From an uncultured Alphaproteobacteria bacterium (GTDB taxonomy: Bacteria > Pseudomonadota > Alphaproteobacteria > Caulobacterales > Aquidulcibacteraceae): 45,425 nucleotides of DNA. Positions 30,903-40,143 of this stretch are shown piece after piece. The notes beneath the pieces are model-generated. The model saw only the letters and a list, made by a program, of their open reading frames with translations. It was not told the DNA's origin and made no database searches. Positions within the stretch are counted from its first letter, which is position 1, and the number at the start of each line of letters is the position of its first letter. The translations under genes and the position numbers were made by a program. The stretch covers positions 1 to 45,425 of the forward strand of contig CADEDG010000010.1 of the NCBI GenBank assembly GCA_902826035.1, in the 5' to 3' direction.

Positions 30903-32864
30903 CTAGTTTCCCGGTCGCGCCGCAGCCTCCACTTGCCGCACCCGTGCTGTCACTTCGCGAAGCGCGCGGTCGCTGCCGTCCCAGGAATACGTGAAAGGCT
31001 GGCCCCAGGGCCCGCGGATCGCGAACGGAAACACGATCCCCCCGCGCGCGGAGCGTGGCGCAAGGCGCAAATCCATTCGCCGCTGCGGCAGATCGATCAC
31101 GCCAAGCCCCGGGATACGCAAATCGGCGGTGTTGAAGCTCAAATCGTCGCTGGCGAGCACGCCGTCGGCGATGGCGAAGGTCGCAGAGAAGCCGAGGAAC
31201 GGCGTGCGCGCTTCAGGCGCAATCAACTCTCCGCGCAGCGCGTTGCGGATGGTACGCGATACCCCGCCAAGATCGACGCCGTTGAGCACGCCCGACACCA
31301 CTTCGACGTGGGTGCTCCCGTCGGCGCCTTCGATCATCTCGGCCTGCGTGCGCCCTTGCGTGCGCAGATTGAAGCTGACCTCTGCGCGGCCTTCGATGTT
31401 GGAGAAATTGATCGCGTCGGAAAGAAAACGCCGCGCATCCAGATTAGAGAATGCCAATTCCTGTACAATTCGCGGCGCCTCGCCGCGCGCGTCCAACTCG
31501 AAACGACCGCGGCCCGAGCCGCCATAAAGAGCCAGCTCGTGCAGGGTCGCAGCCAGACTGCCGTCATTGATGACAAGGTTCAGCCGCGCGCTATCCACCC
31601 GCATGCGCTGCACCAACACCGCCGCGGTGATCAGTTCGAGATCGGCGTTGAAGGCTTGCAGGCCGGCGAAGCTGATCGGCGTGGTCCCAGGTGCGGCCTG
31701 CACGTCGAGCGCGCGCGCCGGCGCTTCCACCGCTGCGATCTCGGCGCTCGGCGCACTCTTGAGCGTTTCAGCGCCGGTAGGCGGCGCCGGCGCATCGTCG
31801 GCCTCGGGGGCAGGCGCCTCGCCGGTGAGATAGGGGTTGAGGTCGAAATCGAACAGCTGCAGCCGCCCGCTCAGATAGGGCTTGCCGCGGTGTTCCGAGA
31901 GCGAAAAATCGCCGCGCCCGCGGATCAAATCGATCGCGAAGCCCGCATTGGTGAAATCGTAGCGCCCGGCGCCGACGACGAGACGTCCCGTCACCGCGAA
32001 ACGCTCCAGCCCGACGCCGCCCTGGAAGGGTGTTGCGGTCCATGCAGCGAGCTGACGCAAGCTGGGTCCGGAAGCGCGGACTGCGCCTGCCAGCTCACCG
32101 GAGGCCGCGACTGTTTGCCCGTCGAAATTCGCGTCCAGCAATTCGCCCTTCAGTTCGAGCTTAAGCGGAGTAGGTTGTCCGCGCAGTGCAGCCCCTGGCC
32201 TGGCGATTTGCGCGACGAGTTCGAGGTCGCGGTCATTGTAGCGGACCCTGCCGGCAAGGCGCATCGGGTCGGCCAGGCTTGTCAGCGAGGTGGTCAGATT
32301 GACATCGCCGACCAACCAGCCGGCGCCACGCCGCGCGTCGGTGAAACGCACTTCGCCGCCGGTAATGCGCACCTCGCGCAAACTCGTTCGCTCGACATCG
32401 AGGCCGGGGTCGCGCGGTGGACTGGGTTGCGGCCTCGGCGTAGGCGATGGGGTCGGCGCGGGCGGCGGGACCAGGATCCAGTTCGGCTTGCCCTCAGCAT
32501 CGACTTCGAGCGCGATGCGGGGATTTTGCAGCACCAGTTCGCGCACCACCACCTGCCGGTTCAGCAGCGGCCCTAATTCGACGCCGACATGGATGTCTTC
32601 CGCGGTCATCAGCGCCGGCGCTTGTCCGCCTTGAACATTGGAAAGCGACGCGCCGGCGGCATGCAGCCCGAGCACCGGCCAGTAACTGACCCCGACATCG
32701 CCGGCGATGGTCAATTCCCGCCCGGTTGCGCTCTCGACCGCGCGCTCCACCTCCGCGCGCACGTCCACTCGCGAGACCAGAAAGGCCAGCACCCCCGCCG
32801 CCAGCAGCACCAGGGCGACCAGAGCGCCCAGCGCCAACAATACCCAGCGTCCCACTGCGCCCAT
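30903..32864 (-). CDS. AsmA family protein
   Basis: The protein has 653 residues, with one N-terminal membrane anchor (about 7-30, VLLALGALVALVLLAAGVLA) and a large periplasmic domain. The AsmA signature is at both ends: ATGRELTIAGDVGVSYWPVL at the N-terminus and a C-terminal region with GRGRFELDARGEAPRI and SFNLRTQGRTQAEMIEGADG. AsmA-like proteins are bridge-type lipid transfer or envelope-homeostasis proteins. A Pro/Ala-rich linker (PTGAETLKSAPSAEIAAVEA) lies in the middle. GGGAGG precedes the ATG. It is divergent from the CobW gene. Confidence 0.9.
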   Translation of the reverse strand: MGAVGRWVLLALGALVALVLLAAGVLAFLVSRVDVRAEVERAVESATGRELTIAGDVGVSYWPVLGLHAAGASLSNVQGGQAPALMTAEDIHVGVELGPLLNRQVVVRELVLQNPRIALEVDAEGKPNWILVPPPAPTPSPTPRPQPSPPRDPGLDVERTSLREVRITGGEVRFTDARRGAGWLVGDVNLTTSLTSLADPMRLAGRVRYNDRDLELVAQIARPGAALRGQPTPLKLELKGELLDANFDGQTVAASGELAGAVRASGPSLRQLAAWTATPFQGGVGLERFAVTGRLVVGAGRYDFTNAGFAIDLIRGRGDFSLSEHRGKPYLSGRLQLFDFDLNPYLTGEAPAPEADDAPAPPTGAETLKSAPSAEIAAVEAPARALDVQAAPGTTPISFAGLQAFNADLELITAAVLVQRMRVDSARLNLVINDGSLAATLHELALYGGSGRGRFELDARGEAPRIVQELAFSNLDARRFLSDAINFSNIEGRAEVSFNLRTQGRTQAEMIEGADGSTHVEVVSGVLNGVDLGGVSRTIRNALRGELIAPEARTPFLGFSATFAIADGVLASDDLSFNTADLRIPGLGVIDLPQRRMDLRLAPRSARGGIVFPFAIRGPWGQPFTYSWDGSDRALREVTARVRQVEAAARPGN

Positions 32865-32936
32865 AGCCGCCTCCCGCCTTTTCGGGGTCAGCTTAGACGC
32901 TGGCGCGGCCCGCCGGAATAGCTATCTAGGCGGGCA

Positions 32937-33977
32937 ATGACCCAACCTGTCCCCGTCACCGTGCTCACCGGCTTCCTGGGCGCCGGCAAAACCACGCTCC
33001 TGAACCGGATACTCACCGAGCCGCACGGCAAGAAATACGCGGTTATCGTCAACGAGTTCGGCGAGATCGGCATCGATAACGACCTCATCGTCGATGCCGA
33101 CGAGGAAGTGTTCGAGATGAACAATGGTTGCGTGTGCTGCACCGTGCGCGGCGACCTTATCCGCATCATCGAGGGGCTGATGAAGCGAAAAGGGCGGTTC
33201 GACGCGATCCTGGTCGAGACCACCGGCCTCGCGAAACCCGCGCCTGTCGCGCAAACGTTTTTCGTCGATGCCGAAGTGCGCGCCAAAACCATATTGGACG
33301 CGATCGTCACGGTGGCCGACGCCAAGCATGTGCGTCAGCAACTGGCATCGTCCGAAGAAGCCGCCGAACAGATCGCATTCGCTGACGTGATCCTGCTGAA
33401 CAAGATCGATCTGGTGGCCAAGGAGGAGCTGGCGGCCATTGAGCGCGAAATCCGCGCCGTCAACGCGACGGCGCGCTTGCACAAGATGAGCCGCGGCGAT
33501 GTTCCCCTCGATGCGATCCTGGGTCTCGGCGCGTTCGATCTAGATCGCATCACCGAGATCGATCCGCATTTCCTTCCCGATCACGATTGCGACGATGCCT
33601 GCGCTCATCACGAGCACGAGCATGGCCACGATCACCACCATCACCACGGGCATGGGCACGAGCACAACCACGTCGCCGCATCCGGCATCGCCAGTGTTTC
33701 ACTCTCCACCGAAAAGCTGATCAACCCGGAAAAGCTGCTGCCCTGGCTCAACGATCTCACCCAGGCGCGGGGGCCGGACATCTTGCGGCTCAAAGGCATC
33801 ATCGCTTTCCCCGACGAGCCCAAGCGCTTCGTCGTGCAGGGCGTGCACATGATCATCGATGGCGACACCCAACGCGCTTGGCGCGAGGATGAAAAGCGCG
33901 TGTCGCGCCTGGTGTTCATCGGCCGCAATCTCGATCGCGCCGAGTTGGAAACAGCGTTCCTGGCGTGTGCGGCGTGA
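32937..33977 (+). CDS. CobW/COG0523-type GTPase, probable metallochaperone
   Basis: The 346-residue G3E-family GTPase has Walker A GFLGAGKTTLLNRIL (12-26), the metal-binding GCVCC (63-67; NNGCVCCTVRGDL), ETTGLAKP and the G4 motif LLNKIDL. A His/Asp-rich insertion of about 45 residues (about 217-245; CAHHEHEHGHDHHHHHGHGH) separates the GTPase from the C-terminal CobW_C domain. CxCC plus the His-rich loop indicate zinc (or a similar metal) transfer, as in ZNG1/ZagA-type proteins. No Zur box was found by eye upstream. It is followed by a WD40 protein gene, a pairing I recall from other alphaproteobacteria. Confidence 0.93.
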   Translation: MTQPVPVTVLTGFLGAGKTTLLNRILTEPHGKKYAVIVNEFGEIGIDNDLIVDADEEVFEMNNGCVCCTVRGDLIRIIEGLMKRKGRFDAILVETTGLAKPAPVAQTFFVDAEVRAKTILDAIVTVADAKHVRQQLASSEEAAEQIAFADVILLNKIDLVAKEELAAIEREIRAVNATARLHKMSRGDVPLDAILGLGAFDLDRITEIDPHFLPDHDCDDACAHHEHEHGHDHHHHHGHGHEHNHVAASGIASVSLSTEKLINPEKLLPWLNDLTQARGPDILRLKGIIAFPDEPKRFVVQGVHMIIDGDTQRAWREDEKRVSRLVFIGRNLDRAELETAFLACAA

Positions 33978-33989
33978 GGGGGGCGACAC

Positions 33990-34125
33990 GCACGAACACC
34001 CTCTCCCTTGCGGAGAGGGTCGTCGCGAAGCGGCGGGGTGAGGGGCGGGCCGACGCGCTGGCATCGGATCGTTTGCTCGCCCCTCACCCCCTGCCCCCCT
34101 CCCCGCAAGGGGGAGGGGGAACGCG
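33990..34125. repeat. family C intergenic repeat (CCCTCTCCC / GGGTGAGGGG type)
   Basis: The mosaic repeat has ACCCTCTCCCTTGCGGAGAG, then CGGGGTGAGGGGCGGG and, further on, GCCCCTCACCCCC and CCTCCCCGCAAGGGGGAGGG. The two hairpins and the GGGGTGAGGGG/CCCCTCACCCC inverted pair are a very common proteobacterial intergenic repeat. It fills the gap between the CobW gene and the WD40 gene. Confidence 0.75.
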
Positions 34126-34134
34126 GCATTCCCC

Positions 34135-35139
34135 ATGACCGCGCAAGTCTACACCAGCGGTCGCCGGCTCGCGCTTGGTGCGGGCGCGACCAGTGTTCAC
34201 TGGATTGGCGCTGAGTGCTACTTTGCACTCGGCGATGGGGCGGTGCATATCGTCGATGCGGCTCAGCTCCACCTGAAGAAACAAATCCATCAAGGCGCCA
34301 TTCTCTGCGCAACGCCTCATCCCATCGGTGGGGCGCTTCTGACCGGTGGTGACGACGGTTGTGTTTGCGAGGTGGAGCGAGAATGCTTTTCCGTCCTACA
34401 CAACAACTTGCGCGGAAAATGGATCGACCATTTGGTCGCCAGTCCTACATCAGGCGTTATTGCGCTCGCCGAAGGCAAAGTGGTTTCGGTTTATCGCAGC
34501 GGTGAAACTGAGCCCGCGCACACTTTCACTTATCCCAGTTCAGCCGGCGGCCTCGCGCTTGACGCCAAAGGCCGGCGCTTGGCCGTCAGCCATTATGGCG
34601 GCGCGACCCTGCGCTATGTGCTTGCCGCCGACGACAAGGGTGTGGCGCTGAAATGGACCGGCTCGCATCTGGGCGTCACGATTTCGCCCGATGCCGATTA
34701 CGTCGTCACCGCCATGCAGGAGAACGCGCTGCACGGCTGGCGGCTGCCGGAGAAAACCGATTTGCGCATGGATGGTTATCCGGCCAAGACGCGCTCCTTC
34801 TCCTGGGACAAACGCGGCCGCTGGCTGGCGACATCCGGCGCGCAAAGCGCCATCGTGTGGCCGTTTGTCGGCAAGCTCGGCCCTCAAGGCAAACCGCCGC
34901 TGCAACCGGGCGAGCGCGACGCGCTGGTGACGGCAGTGGCGTTCCACCCAAGCGAGGAAGTGCTGGCTATCGGATATTCGGATGGCGCAGCGCTCCTGGT
35001 GCGCTTCGCTGACGAAATGGGCATGGAACTCGACGAACCCGGCGAGGGCGCGGTGTCAGCGCTGGCGTGGAGCGCAGATGGAAGGCGTATCGCTATCGGC
35101 GATGAAGCGGGGCGCGGGGCGATTGTGGAGGTGGGGTGA
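34135..35139 (+). CDS. WD40-repeat protein
   Basis: The protein has 334 residues and no signal peptide; it is predicted to be a cytosolic beta-propeller. Repeats are visible as IGGALLTGGDDGCVCEVERE, ASPTSGVIALAEGKVVSVYR, LDAKGRRLAVSHYGGATLRY, SPDADYVVTAMQENALHGWR, WDKRGRWLATSGAQSAIVWP, FHPSEEVLAIGYSDGAALLV and WSADGRRIAIGDEAGRGAIV. That makes seven blades. It probably acts as a protein-interaction scaffold. Its position behind the CobW GTPase suggests a shared metal-homeostasis role, by context only. Confidence 0.88.
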   Translation: MTAQVYTSGRRLALGAGATSVHWIGAECYFALGDGAVHIVDAAQLHLKKQIHQGAILCATPHPIGGALLTGGDDGCVCEVERECFSVLHNNLRGKWIDHLVASPTSGVIALAEGKVVSVYRSGETEPAHTFTYPSSAGGLALDAKGRRLAVSHYGGATLRYVLAADDKGVALKWTGSHLGVTISPDADYVVTAMQENALHGWRLPEKTDLRMDGYPAKTRSFSWDKRGRWLATSGAQSAIVWPFVGKLGPQGKPPLQPGERDALVTAVAFHPSEEVLAIGYSDGAALLVRFADEMGMELDEPGEGAVSALAWSADGRRIAIGDEAGRGAIVEVG

Positions 35140-35164
35140 GGCCCGGAGTTAGCGCTCCTAGATC

Positions 35165-35275
35165 ATACCACCCATCCCCGGATGAAGGCGCAGCATTCAG
35201 TCCGGGGCCCAGGATCACGAGCCGTTCGCGATCTCGGGTCCCGGACTTCGCCTTCGGCCAATCCGGGAATGGGTG
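35165..35275. repeat. family B palindromic repeat
   Basis: The element opens CATACCACCCATCCCCGGAT, has TCCGGGGCCCAGGATCACGA and TCTCGGGTCCCGGACTTCG inside, and closes AATCCGGGAATGGGTGTCATG. It resembles the copies at 22291 and, most closely, 39305. It lies between the convergent WD40 and SDR genes; the gap holds no other signal. Confidence 0.7.
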
Positions 35276-35324
35276 TCATGTTCTGTTGTTGAACAGAATG
35301 AGCGCGTGGAACAAAAGCGATGCG

Positions 35325-36287
35325 TTAGCTTGAGGCCAACCCCCGCAGCCCCTCCGCAACACCCACCACCGGCGAATACCCCAATTCCGCACGCGCTTTC
35401 GCATCGCTCAGCACGCACTCGCGAGACATGATCATGGCGGAAAAGCGTGTCAGCGGCGGCTCGCTCTTGAGTGAAAACACCCGCCATATGACCTCGCACG
35501 CAGCGCCGACGAAATCCGCAAGCCAGGCCGGTATTGCCTTTTCGGGCAGAACGATGCCTTCGCTCGCCGCGATCCCAGAGATCATTTCCTTCATCGTGTG
35601 CACGCCGTCATCGAGCACGAAATAGGCTTCCCCGCCGCGTCCGCGCGACAGCGCGAGTTCGATGGCGTGGACAAGATTGTCGATGTGCGTCGTCGATGTG
35701 CGCGCCACGCCGCCATCGACCCACATCCATTGTCCGCTTTTCGCCATGGCGCGTATTGCGGGTAAGAGCGTTGTGTCGCCTGGACCCCAAATGAAGCGCG
35801 GGCGCAGAATGATGGTAGTGAAGTCCGACGAGGCCGCCTCCTTCACCAGCACTTCCGCGCGCGCTTTGGTCCACGAGTACGGATAGGGCGAGTTGAGCGC
35901 GAGCGGATAGGTTTCGTCCACGTCGCGCAAATGCTGGCCGCGCCACAGCACTGACTCGGTGCTGATATGGATGAAGCGCTTGGCGCCGGCGCTGCGCGCG
36001 GCCGCCAGCATGTTCGCCGTGCCGTCGATGTTGAAGCGCTTCCACGCCTCGGTCGGTCCCCATTGCTCGACAAACGCCGCGCAGTGCAGAACCGCGTCAG
36101 CCGCGCCAATGTCTCCGGGGCGCACGCTCTCCAGATCGCAGCGCACCGGATTTGCGCCAAGCGCGCGGATGGCGACGTCGGACCGCGCCGAGCGCGACAT
36201 GGCGTGGACCTCGTGGCCCGCGCTCACGAATTTGCGCGTCGCAGCCCCGCCGACAAAACCGGACGCGCCGGTGACGAAAATGCGCAT
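35325..36287 (-). CDS. NAD-dependent epimerase/dehydratase family protein (extended SDR)
   Basis: The extended short-chain dehydrogenase has 320 residues. The nucleotide motif is TGASGFVGGAA (6-16); VLHCAAFVEQWG follows, then ISTESVLWRG, and the catalytic pair is Y/K in PYSWTKARAE. The downstream IILRPRFIWGPGD is typical of 3-beta-hydroxysteroid dehydrogenase/sugar epimerase-like members. The substrate is unknown. Its ATG overlaps the valS TGA (TGATG), so it is translated from the valS mRNA. Confidence 0.88.
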   Translation of the reverse strand: MRIFVTGASGFVGGAATRKFVSAGHEVHAMSRSARSDVAIRALGANPVRCDLESVRPGDIGAADAVLHCAAFVEQWGPTEAWKRFNIDGTANMLAAARSAGAKRFIHISTESVLWRGQHLRDVDETYPLALNSPYPYSWTKARAEVLVKEAASSDFTTIILRPRFIWGPGDTTLLPAIRAMAKSGQWMWVDGGVARTSTTHIDNLVHAIELALSRGRGGEAYFVLDDGVHTMKEMISGIAASEGIVLPEKAIPAWLADFVGAACEVIWRVFSLKSEPPLTRFSAMIMSRECVLSDAKARAELGYSPVVGVAEGLRGLASS

Positions 36288-39244
36288 CAGCCCGCACTCG
36301 CAATCTGGCTCAGCGCCGCCGCAAGCTTCGCCCGCGCCGCGGTCTCTTCCTCGAAGCGCTCGCGCAACTCGTCCACCACTTCCTCGGGCGCCTTGGCGAC
36401 GAAATCGGCATTGTTGAGCTTGCCGCTCATCTTCGCCAGCTCGCCGTCGATCTTGGCGATCTCCTTCTTCAACCGCGCGGCCTCGGCGGGCAGATCGACC
36501 ACACCTTCAAGTGGTAACGCTACCATCGCACCTTCGAGCACGAAGCTCACCGAGCCCTTGGGGGCGGCTTCTGCACTGGTGGAATACTCCAGCCGCGCCA
36601 TGCGGTCGATGAGGTCCTGATAGCGCTCTAGGCGGGCCTCGGTTGCGGAATCTGCGCCGATGATCAGTAGAGGGATTTTTGCGCCCGCCGGCACGTTCAG
36701 CTGCGAACGGGTGGAGCGCGTTTCGCTGATCAATTCCACCACCCAGGCGATCTCTGCTTCGGCGCCTGCGTCGACCAGATCACCCGGGAGATCGGGCCAA
36801 GTCTCGCGGATCAGCATGCCGCCGCGCTTTTGCCCATACTCGCCCGTGCGCGCCCAGAGTTCCTCGGTGATGAAGGGCATGAACGGGTGCAACAGGATCA
36901 GAATTTGATCCAGGACCCACGCGGCTGTGCGCCGTGTCTCGGTCTTCGCCGCTTCATCCTCGCCATTAAGCAAAGGCTTGATGAATTCGAGATACCAATC
37001 GCAATAGACGTTCCACACGAATTTGTAGAGCGCGCCGGCGGCTTCGTTGAAGCGCCGCGCTTCCAGTTCGCGTGTGACGGCGGCGGCGGCTTTCGCGGTT
37101 TCGCCGACGATCCATTTGTTGACGGTTTGTGCGGGCGTACTCGGATCGTATTGATCCCACACCGCGCACTCGTTCATCTGCGCAAAGCGCGCCGCGTTCC
37201 AGAGCTTGGTGCCGAAATTGCGGTAGCCTTCGATACGCTGCTCGCTGAGCTTGATGTCGCGCCCTTGCGCCGCCATCGCCGCCAGCGTGAAGCGTAACGC
37301 ATCGGCGCCGAATTTATCGATCAGCTCCAAGGGGTCCATGGTGTTGCCCTTAGACTTCGACATCTTCGCGCCCTTGGCGTCGCGGACGAGGGCGTGGATG
37401 TACACCTCGTGGAATGGAACCTCCTTCATGAAGTGCTGACCCAGCATCATCATCCTCGCCACCCAGAAGAAGATGATGTCGTGGGCGGTGACGAGGGTGG
37501 ATGTGGGATAGAAGCGTTTCAGCTCCGGCGTTTTCTCCGGCCAGCCCAGCGTGGAGAAGGGCCAGAGACCTGAGGAGAACCATGTGTCGAGGACGTCGTG
37601 GTCACGCCATAACTCAACATGCGTAACTCGCCCCGAGCCGACTTCTTTGCCGCCACCGCCCAACGACGGAATGTCATCGGGTCCACGATCATCGTCATCG
37701 TCTGCACTGACTCGAACGCCCTGCCCATAATAGGCGCGAGCGAGGTTTAGCGCTTCCTCGCGAGTTTCCCCTACGAATACCTTCGCACCTTCCTTGTCGA
37801 TCCGACGGTCTTCGGTGATGCTCGGTCCATACCAAGCCGGTATCCGATGTCCCCACCAGAGCTGACGCGAGATGCACCAGGGTTCGATGTTGCGCATCCA
37901 TTGGAAGTACGTCTTCGTCCAATTCTCCGGCACGAACTTCGTCTTGCCGCTCTCGACCGCCGCAATCGCGGGCTTCGCCAACTCAGCAGCGTTTACGTAC
38001 CACTGATCCGTCAGCATCGGCTCGATCACGACGTTGGAGCGATCGCCGAACGGCTGGCTGATCTTCTTGTTCTCGACTTTGATCATCAGCCCGTCAGCGT
38101 CGATATCGGCGACGACGCGCTTTCGCGCTTCGAAGCGCGCGAGGCCGCGATATTCGTCCGGGACGAGATTAATGCCATCGACGTAGTGCGCGTCAGGCGT
38201 TCCGCCTGCTTCGACGATCTTCTTGGCTTTGGCGGCTTCTTCCGCATAGGGCGCGCCGTCGGCGCGCATGTTCGCCTGCATGTCCATGAGGCGATACATC
38301 GGGATGTTGCAGCGTTTGGCGACCGCGTAATCGTTGAAATCGTGCGCGCCGGTGATCTTGACCGCGCCGGAGCCGAAATCAGGATCTGGGTATTCGTCGG
38401 TGATGATGGGGATGAGGCGACGGTGCGCTTTGGGACCCACCGGTATCTCGCAGAGCTTGCCCACGATAGGCGCATAGCGTTCGTCCGAGGGGTGCACCGC
38501 CACGGCGCCATCGCCCAACATGGTCTCGGGGCGGGTGGTGGCGATGGAGATGTAGTCGCGCGTTTCGCGGAGCGTGATTTCTCCGTTCTCATCTTTTTCG
38601 ACGTACTCATACGTCTCCCCGCCCGCGAGCGGATATTTGAAATGCCACATGTGCCCGGGCACTTCTCGGTTCTCGACTTCGAGATCGGAGATCGCGGTCT
38701 CGAAATGCGGGTCCCAGTTCACAAGGCGCTTGTCCTTGTAGATCAGCCCTTCCTTGTAGAGTTGTACGAACACCTTGCGCACCGCCGCGGAGAGGCCTTC
38801 GTCCATGGTGAAGCGCTCGCGCGACCAATCGCAAGAAGCCCCCAGCCGGCGTAATTGATTCATGATCATGCCGCCGGAGGTTTCCTTCCACGCCCACACG
38901 CGCTTCAAGAATTCCTCGCGCCCGAGCGAACGGCGATCTTCGTTGGCCTTGCTCTCGGCGAGCTGGCGCTCCACCACCATTTGCGTGGCGATGCCGGCGT
39001 GATCGGTGCCCGGTTGCCAAAGCACGCTCTTGCCGCGCAGCCGCTCGAACCGCACCAGCACGTCCTGCAGCGTGTTGTTGAGCGCATGGCCGATGTGCAA
39101 CGAACCGGTGACGTTGGGCGGGGGGATGACGATGCAAAAGGCGTCGACGGCGGGATCGCTCTTCGGTTTGAAGGCGCCGGATTTCTCCCAAGCCTCGCTC
39201 CAGCGCGGCTCGACGGTTTTCGGGTCAAAGGTGGATTCGATCAT
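36287..39244 (-). CDS. valS: valyl-tRNA synthetase
   Basis: This class I synthetase charges tRNA-Val. It has 985 residues, somewhat longer than usual. HIGH is at 50-53 (NVTGSLHIGHALNNT) and KMSKS at 627-631 (GAKMSKSKGN). The editing domain lies between them (TTRPETMLGDGAVAVHPSD). The tRNA-binding anticodon domain and the C-terminal coiled coil (LPAEAARLKKEIAKIDGELA) are present. An insertion of about 35-40 residues (about 509-548, with SADDDDDRGPDD and SLGGGGKEVGSG) interrupts the region before DVLDTWFSSGLWPFSTLGWP; most relatives go almost directly to that motif. It overlaps the downstream SDR gene. Confidence 0.97.
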   Translation of the reverse strand: MIESTFDPKTVEPRWSEAWEKSGAFKPKSDPAVDAFCIVIPPPNVTGSLHIGHALNNTLQDVLVRFERLRGKSVLWQPGTDHAGIATQMVVERQLAESKANEDRRSLGREEFLKRVWAWKETSGGMIMNQLRRLGASCDWSRERFTMDEGLSAAVRKVFVQLYKEGLIYKDKRLVNWDPHFETAISDLEVENREVPGHMWHFKYPLAGGETYEYVEKDENGEITLRETRDYISIATTRPETMLGDGAVAVHPSDERYAPIVGKLCEIPVGPKAHRRLIPIITDEYPDPDFGSGAVKITGAHDFNDYAVAKRCNIPMYRLMDMQANMRADGAPYAEEAAKAKKIVEAGGTPDAHYVDGINLVPDEYRGLARFEARKRVVADIDADGLMIKVENKKISQPFGDRSNVVIEPMLTDQWYVNAAELAKPAIAAVESGKTKFVPENWTKTYFQWMRNIEPWCISRQLWWGHRIPAWYGPSITEDRRIDKEGAKVFVGETREEALNLARAYYGQGVRVSADDDDDRGPDDIPSLGGGGKEVGSGRVTHVELWRDHDVLDTWFSSGLWPFSTLGWPEKTPELKRFYPTSTLVTAHDIIFFWVARMMMLGQHFMKEVPFHEVYIHALVRDAKGAKMSKSKGNTMDPLELIDKFGADALRFTLAAMAAQGRDIKLSEQRIEGYRNFGTKLWNAARFAQMNECAVWDQYDPSTPAQTVNKWIVGETAKAAAAVTRELEARRFNEAAGALYKFVWNVYCDWYLEFIKPLLNGEDEAAKTETRRTAAWVLDQILILLHPFMPFITEELWARTGEYGQKRGGMLIRETWPDLPGDLVDAGAEAEIAWVVELISETRSTRSQLNVPAGAKIPLLIIGADSATEARLERYQDLIDRMARLEYSTSAEAAPKGSVSFVLEGAMVALPLEGVVDLPAEAARLKKEIAKIDGELAKMSGKLNNADFVAKAPEEVVDELRERFEEETAARAKLAAALSQIASAG

Positions 39245-39304
39245 GGGGGCCTGCCTATAGCAGAGCGGCGCCGGTTAGAGCACGCCCTTCCAGCTTGAAT
39301 TACC

Positions 39305-39406
39305 TACCCATTCCCGGGGCGCCGCGAAACGGCGGGCCCGGGACCCACAAACCGCTCGCGACCTTAGGCCCGGGACTTGCGCTCCGCGCAATCCGGGGAA
39401 GGGTGG
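39305..39406. repeat. family B palindromic repeat
   Basis: The element opens TACCCATTCCCGGGGCGCCG, contains GGGCCCGGGACCCACAAACC and GCCCGGGACTTGCGC, and closes AATCCGGGGAAGGGTGG. It is the closest relative of the copy at 35165; both share the CCG(C/T)TCGCGA core. It is upstream of valS. Confidence 0.7.
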
Positions 39407-40103
39407 AGACCAGCGTGCTCTGAAATTGCGGGATTCACACGCGTTGCCCTGCAAATACTCGCGTAGTTTCATAGACAAGGCGAAACTTATCCGACCGAGC
39501 CCGAACCGGGCGATACTTCAAGCCATCTTCTGTCGGGAGGCTAATGTGCACCAAGGCCATTCAGTTCAGGAGACGCGGTTTGAGCGTGACGCGGCCCAAG
39601 ATGGCGACATCGGCGGCCGCAGCTTCGGGAAGAGGAGACGAGAAACCCGAAGGCTCCGGAAGAGGATTTGGACTTCTTCCGCACGTCGATCGGGAACGCA
39701 GACAAGGCGCTAAGAGCTCGCCGGAACCCCAGCGTCGCGGAACCCTGCAACGTATGGCCCTCCGGGAATTCCTCGAACGCCTCATGGCTGCGCCGGTTGC
39801 TCAACAGACCGCGCGGGGCGCGCACGCCGCGCACCTTGACTAAACCCTTAGAGCTCCCGCGCCACGCGCGCCCCGCTCTCCCACCTTCGCGAAACCGGAA
39901 ACGCAGGAGCGTTGTCCGAGGGTTGGCGTGGCTTGGATCGCTGGCGACTCGTCGGCAAGGCAACGCGCAAACTCACGGGCGCAGAGGTGTGTACAACAAA
40001 GCAGCGGTGCTGGCGATCCGCGCTCCTAATCACCGGAGTTTGCTCATGGCGGCGTCGCCATGCGCCGAGGCCTTGTAATGCGCGCACTTAGGGCCATATG
40101 TAC

Positions 40104-40125
40104 AACGTCAGGTCTCCCTGACGTT
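40104..40125. promoter_or_regulatory. inverted repeat upstream of a 42-residue ORF, operator-like
   Basis: AACGTCAGG TCTC CCTGACGTT is a perfect 9-base inverted repeat with a 4-base spacer, ending 18 bases before the ATG at 40144. It could be an operator or a 5' UTR hairpin. The motif GTACAAC overlaps it (40101-40107) and recurs nearby at 39991 and, inverted, at 40311. Confidence 0.5.
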
Positions 40126-40143
40126 TCCAAGAGATTCTCAAAC

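Larger units (their letters stand above)
39245..40143. other. 899-base stretch without a clear gene
   Basis: The first part holds the family B repeat (39305-39406). After it come overlapping open frames on both strands with no recognisable protein. The best is on the minus strand, 39963-39541 (140 codons; middle part with GVRAPRGLLSNRRSHEAFEE, GC-rich third positions). On the plus strand 39544-39843 and 39668-40078 are also open, which is common by chance at this GC. No tRNA, tmRNA, RNase P or SRP core motif was found. It may be a decayed gene or an uncharacterised RNA. Confidence 0.5.

Noticed and set aside
30885..32576. 563-codon plus-strand ORF
   Set aside because: It is the opposite-strand shadow of the AsmA gene, which has a membrane anchor and family motifs and a good ribosome binding site; the plus-strand translation is Arg/Gln-rich with no domain.
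39410..40143. tmRNA, RNase P RNA or 4.5S RNA in the gene-poor stretch
   Set aside because: I looked for the tag peptide coding sequence, the GAGGAAAGTCCGGGC core of RNase P and the SRP GGAAGNNGCA-type core; none is present.
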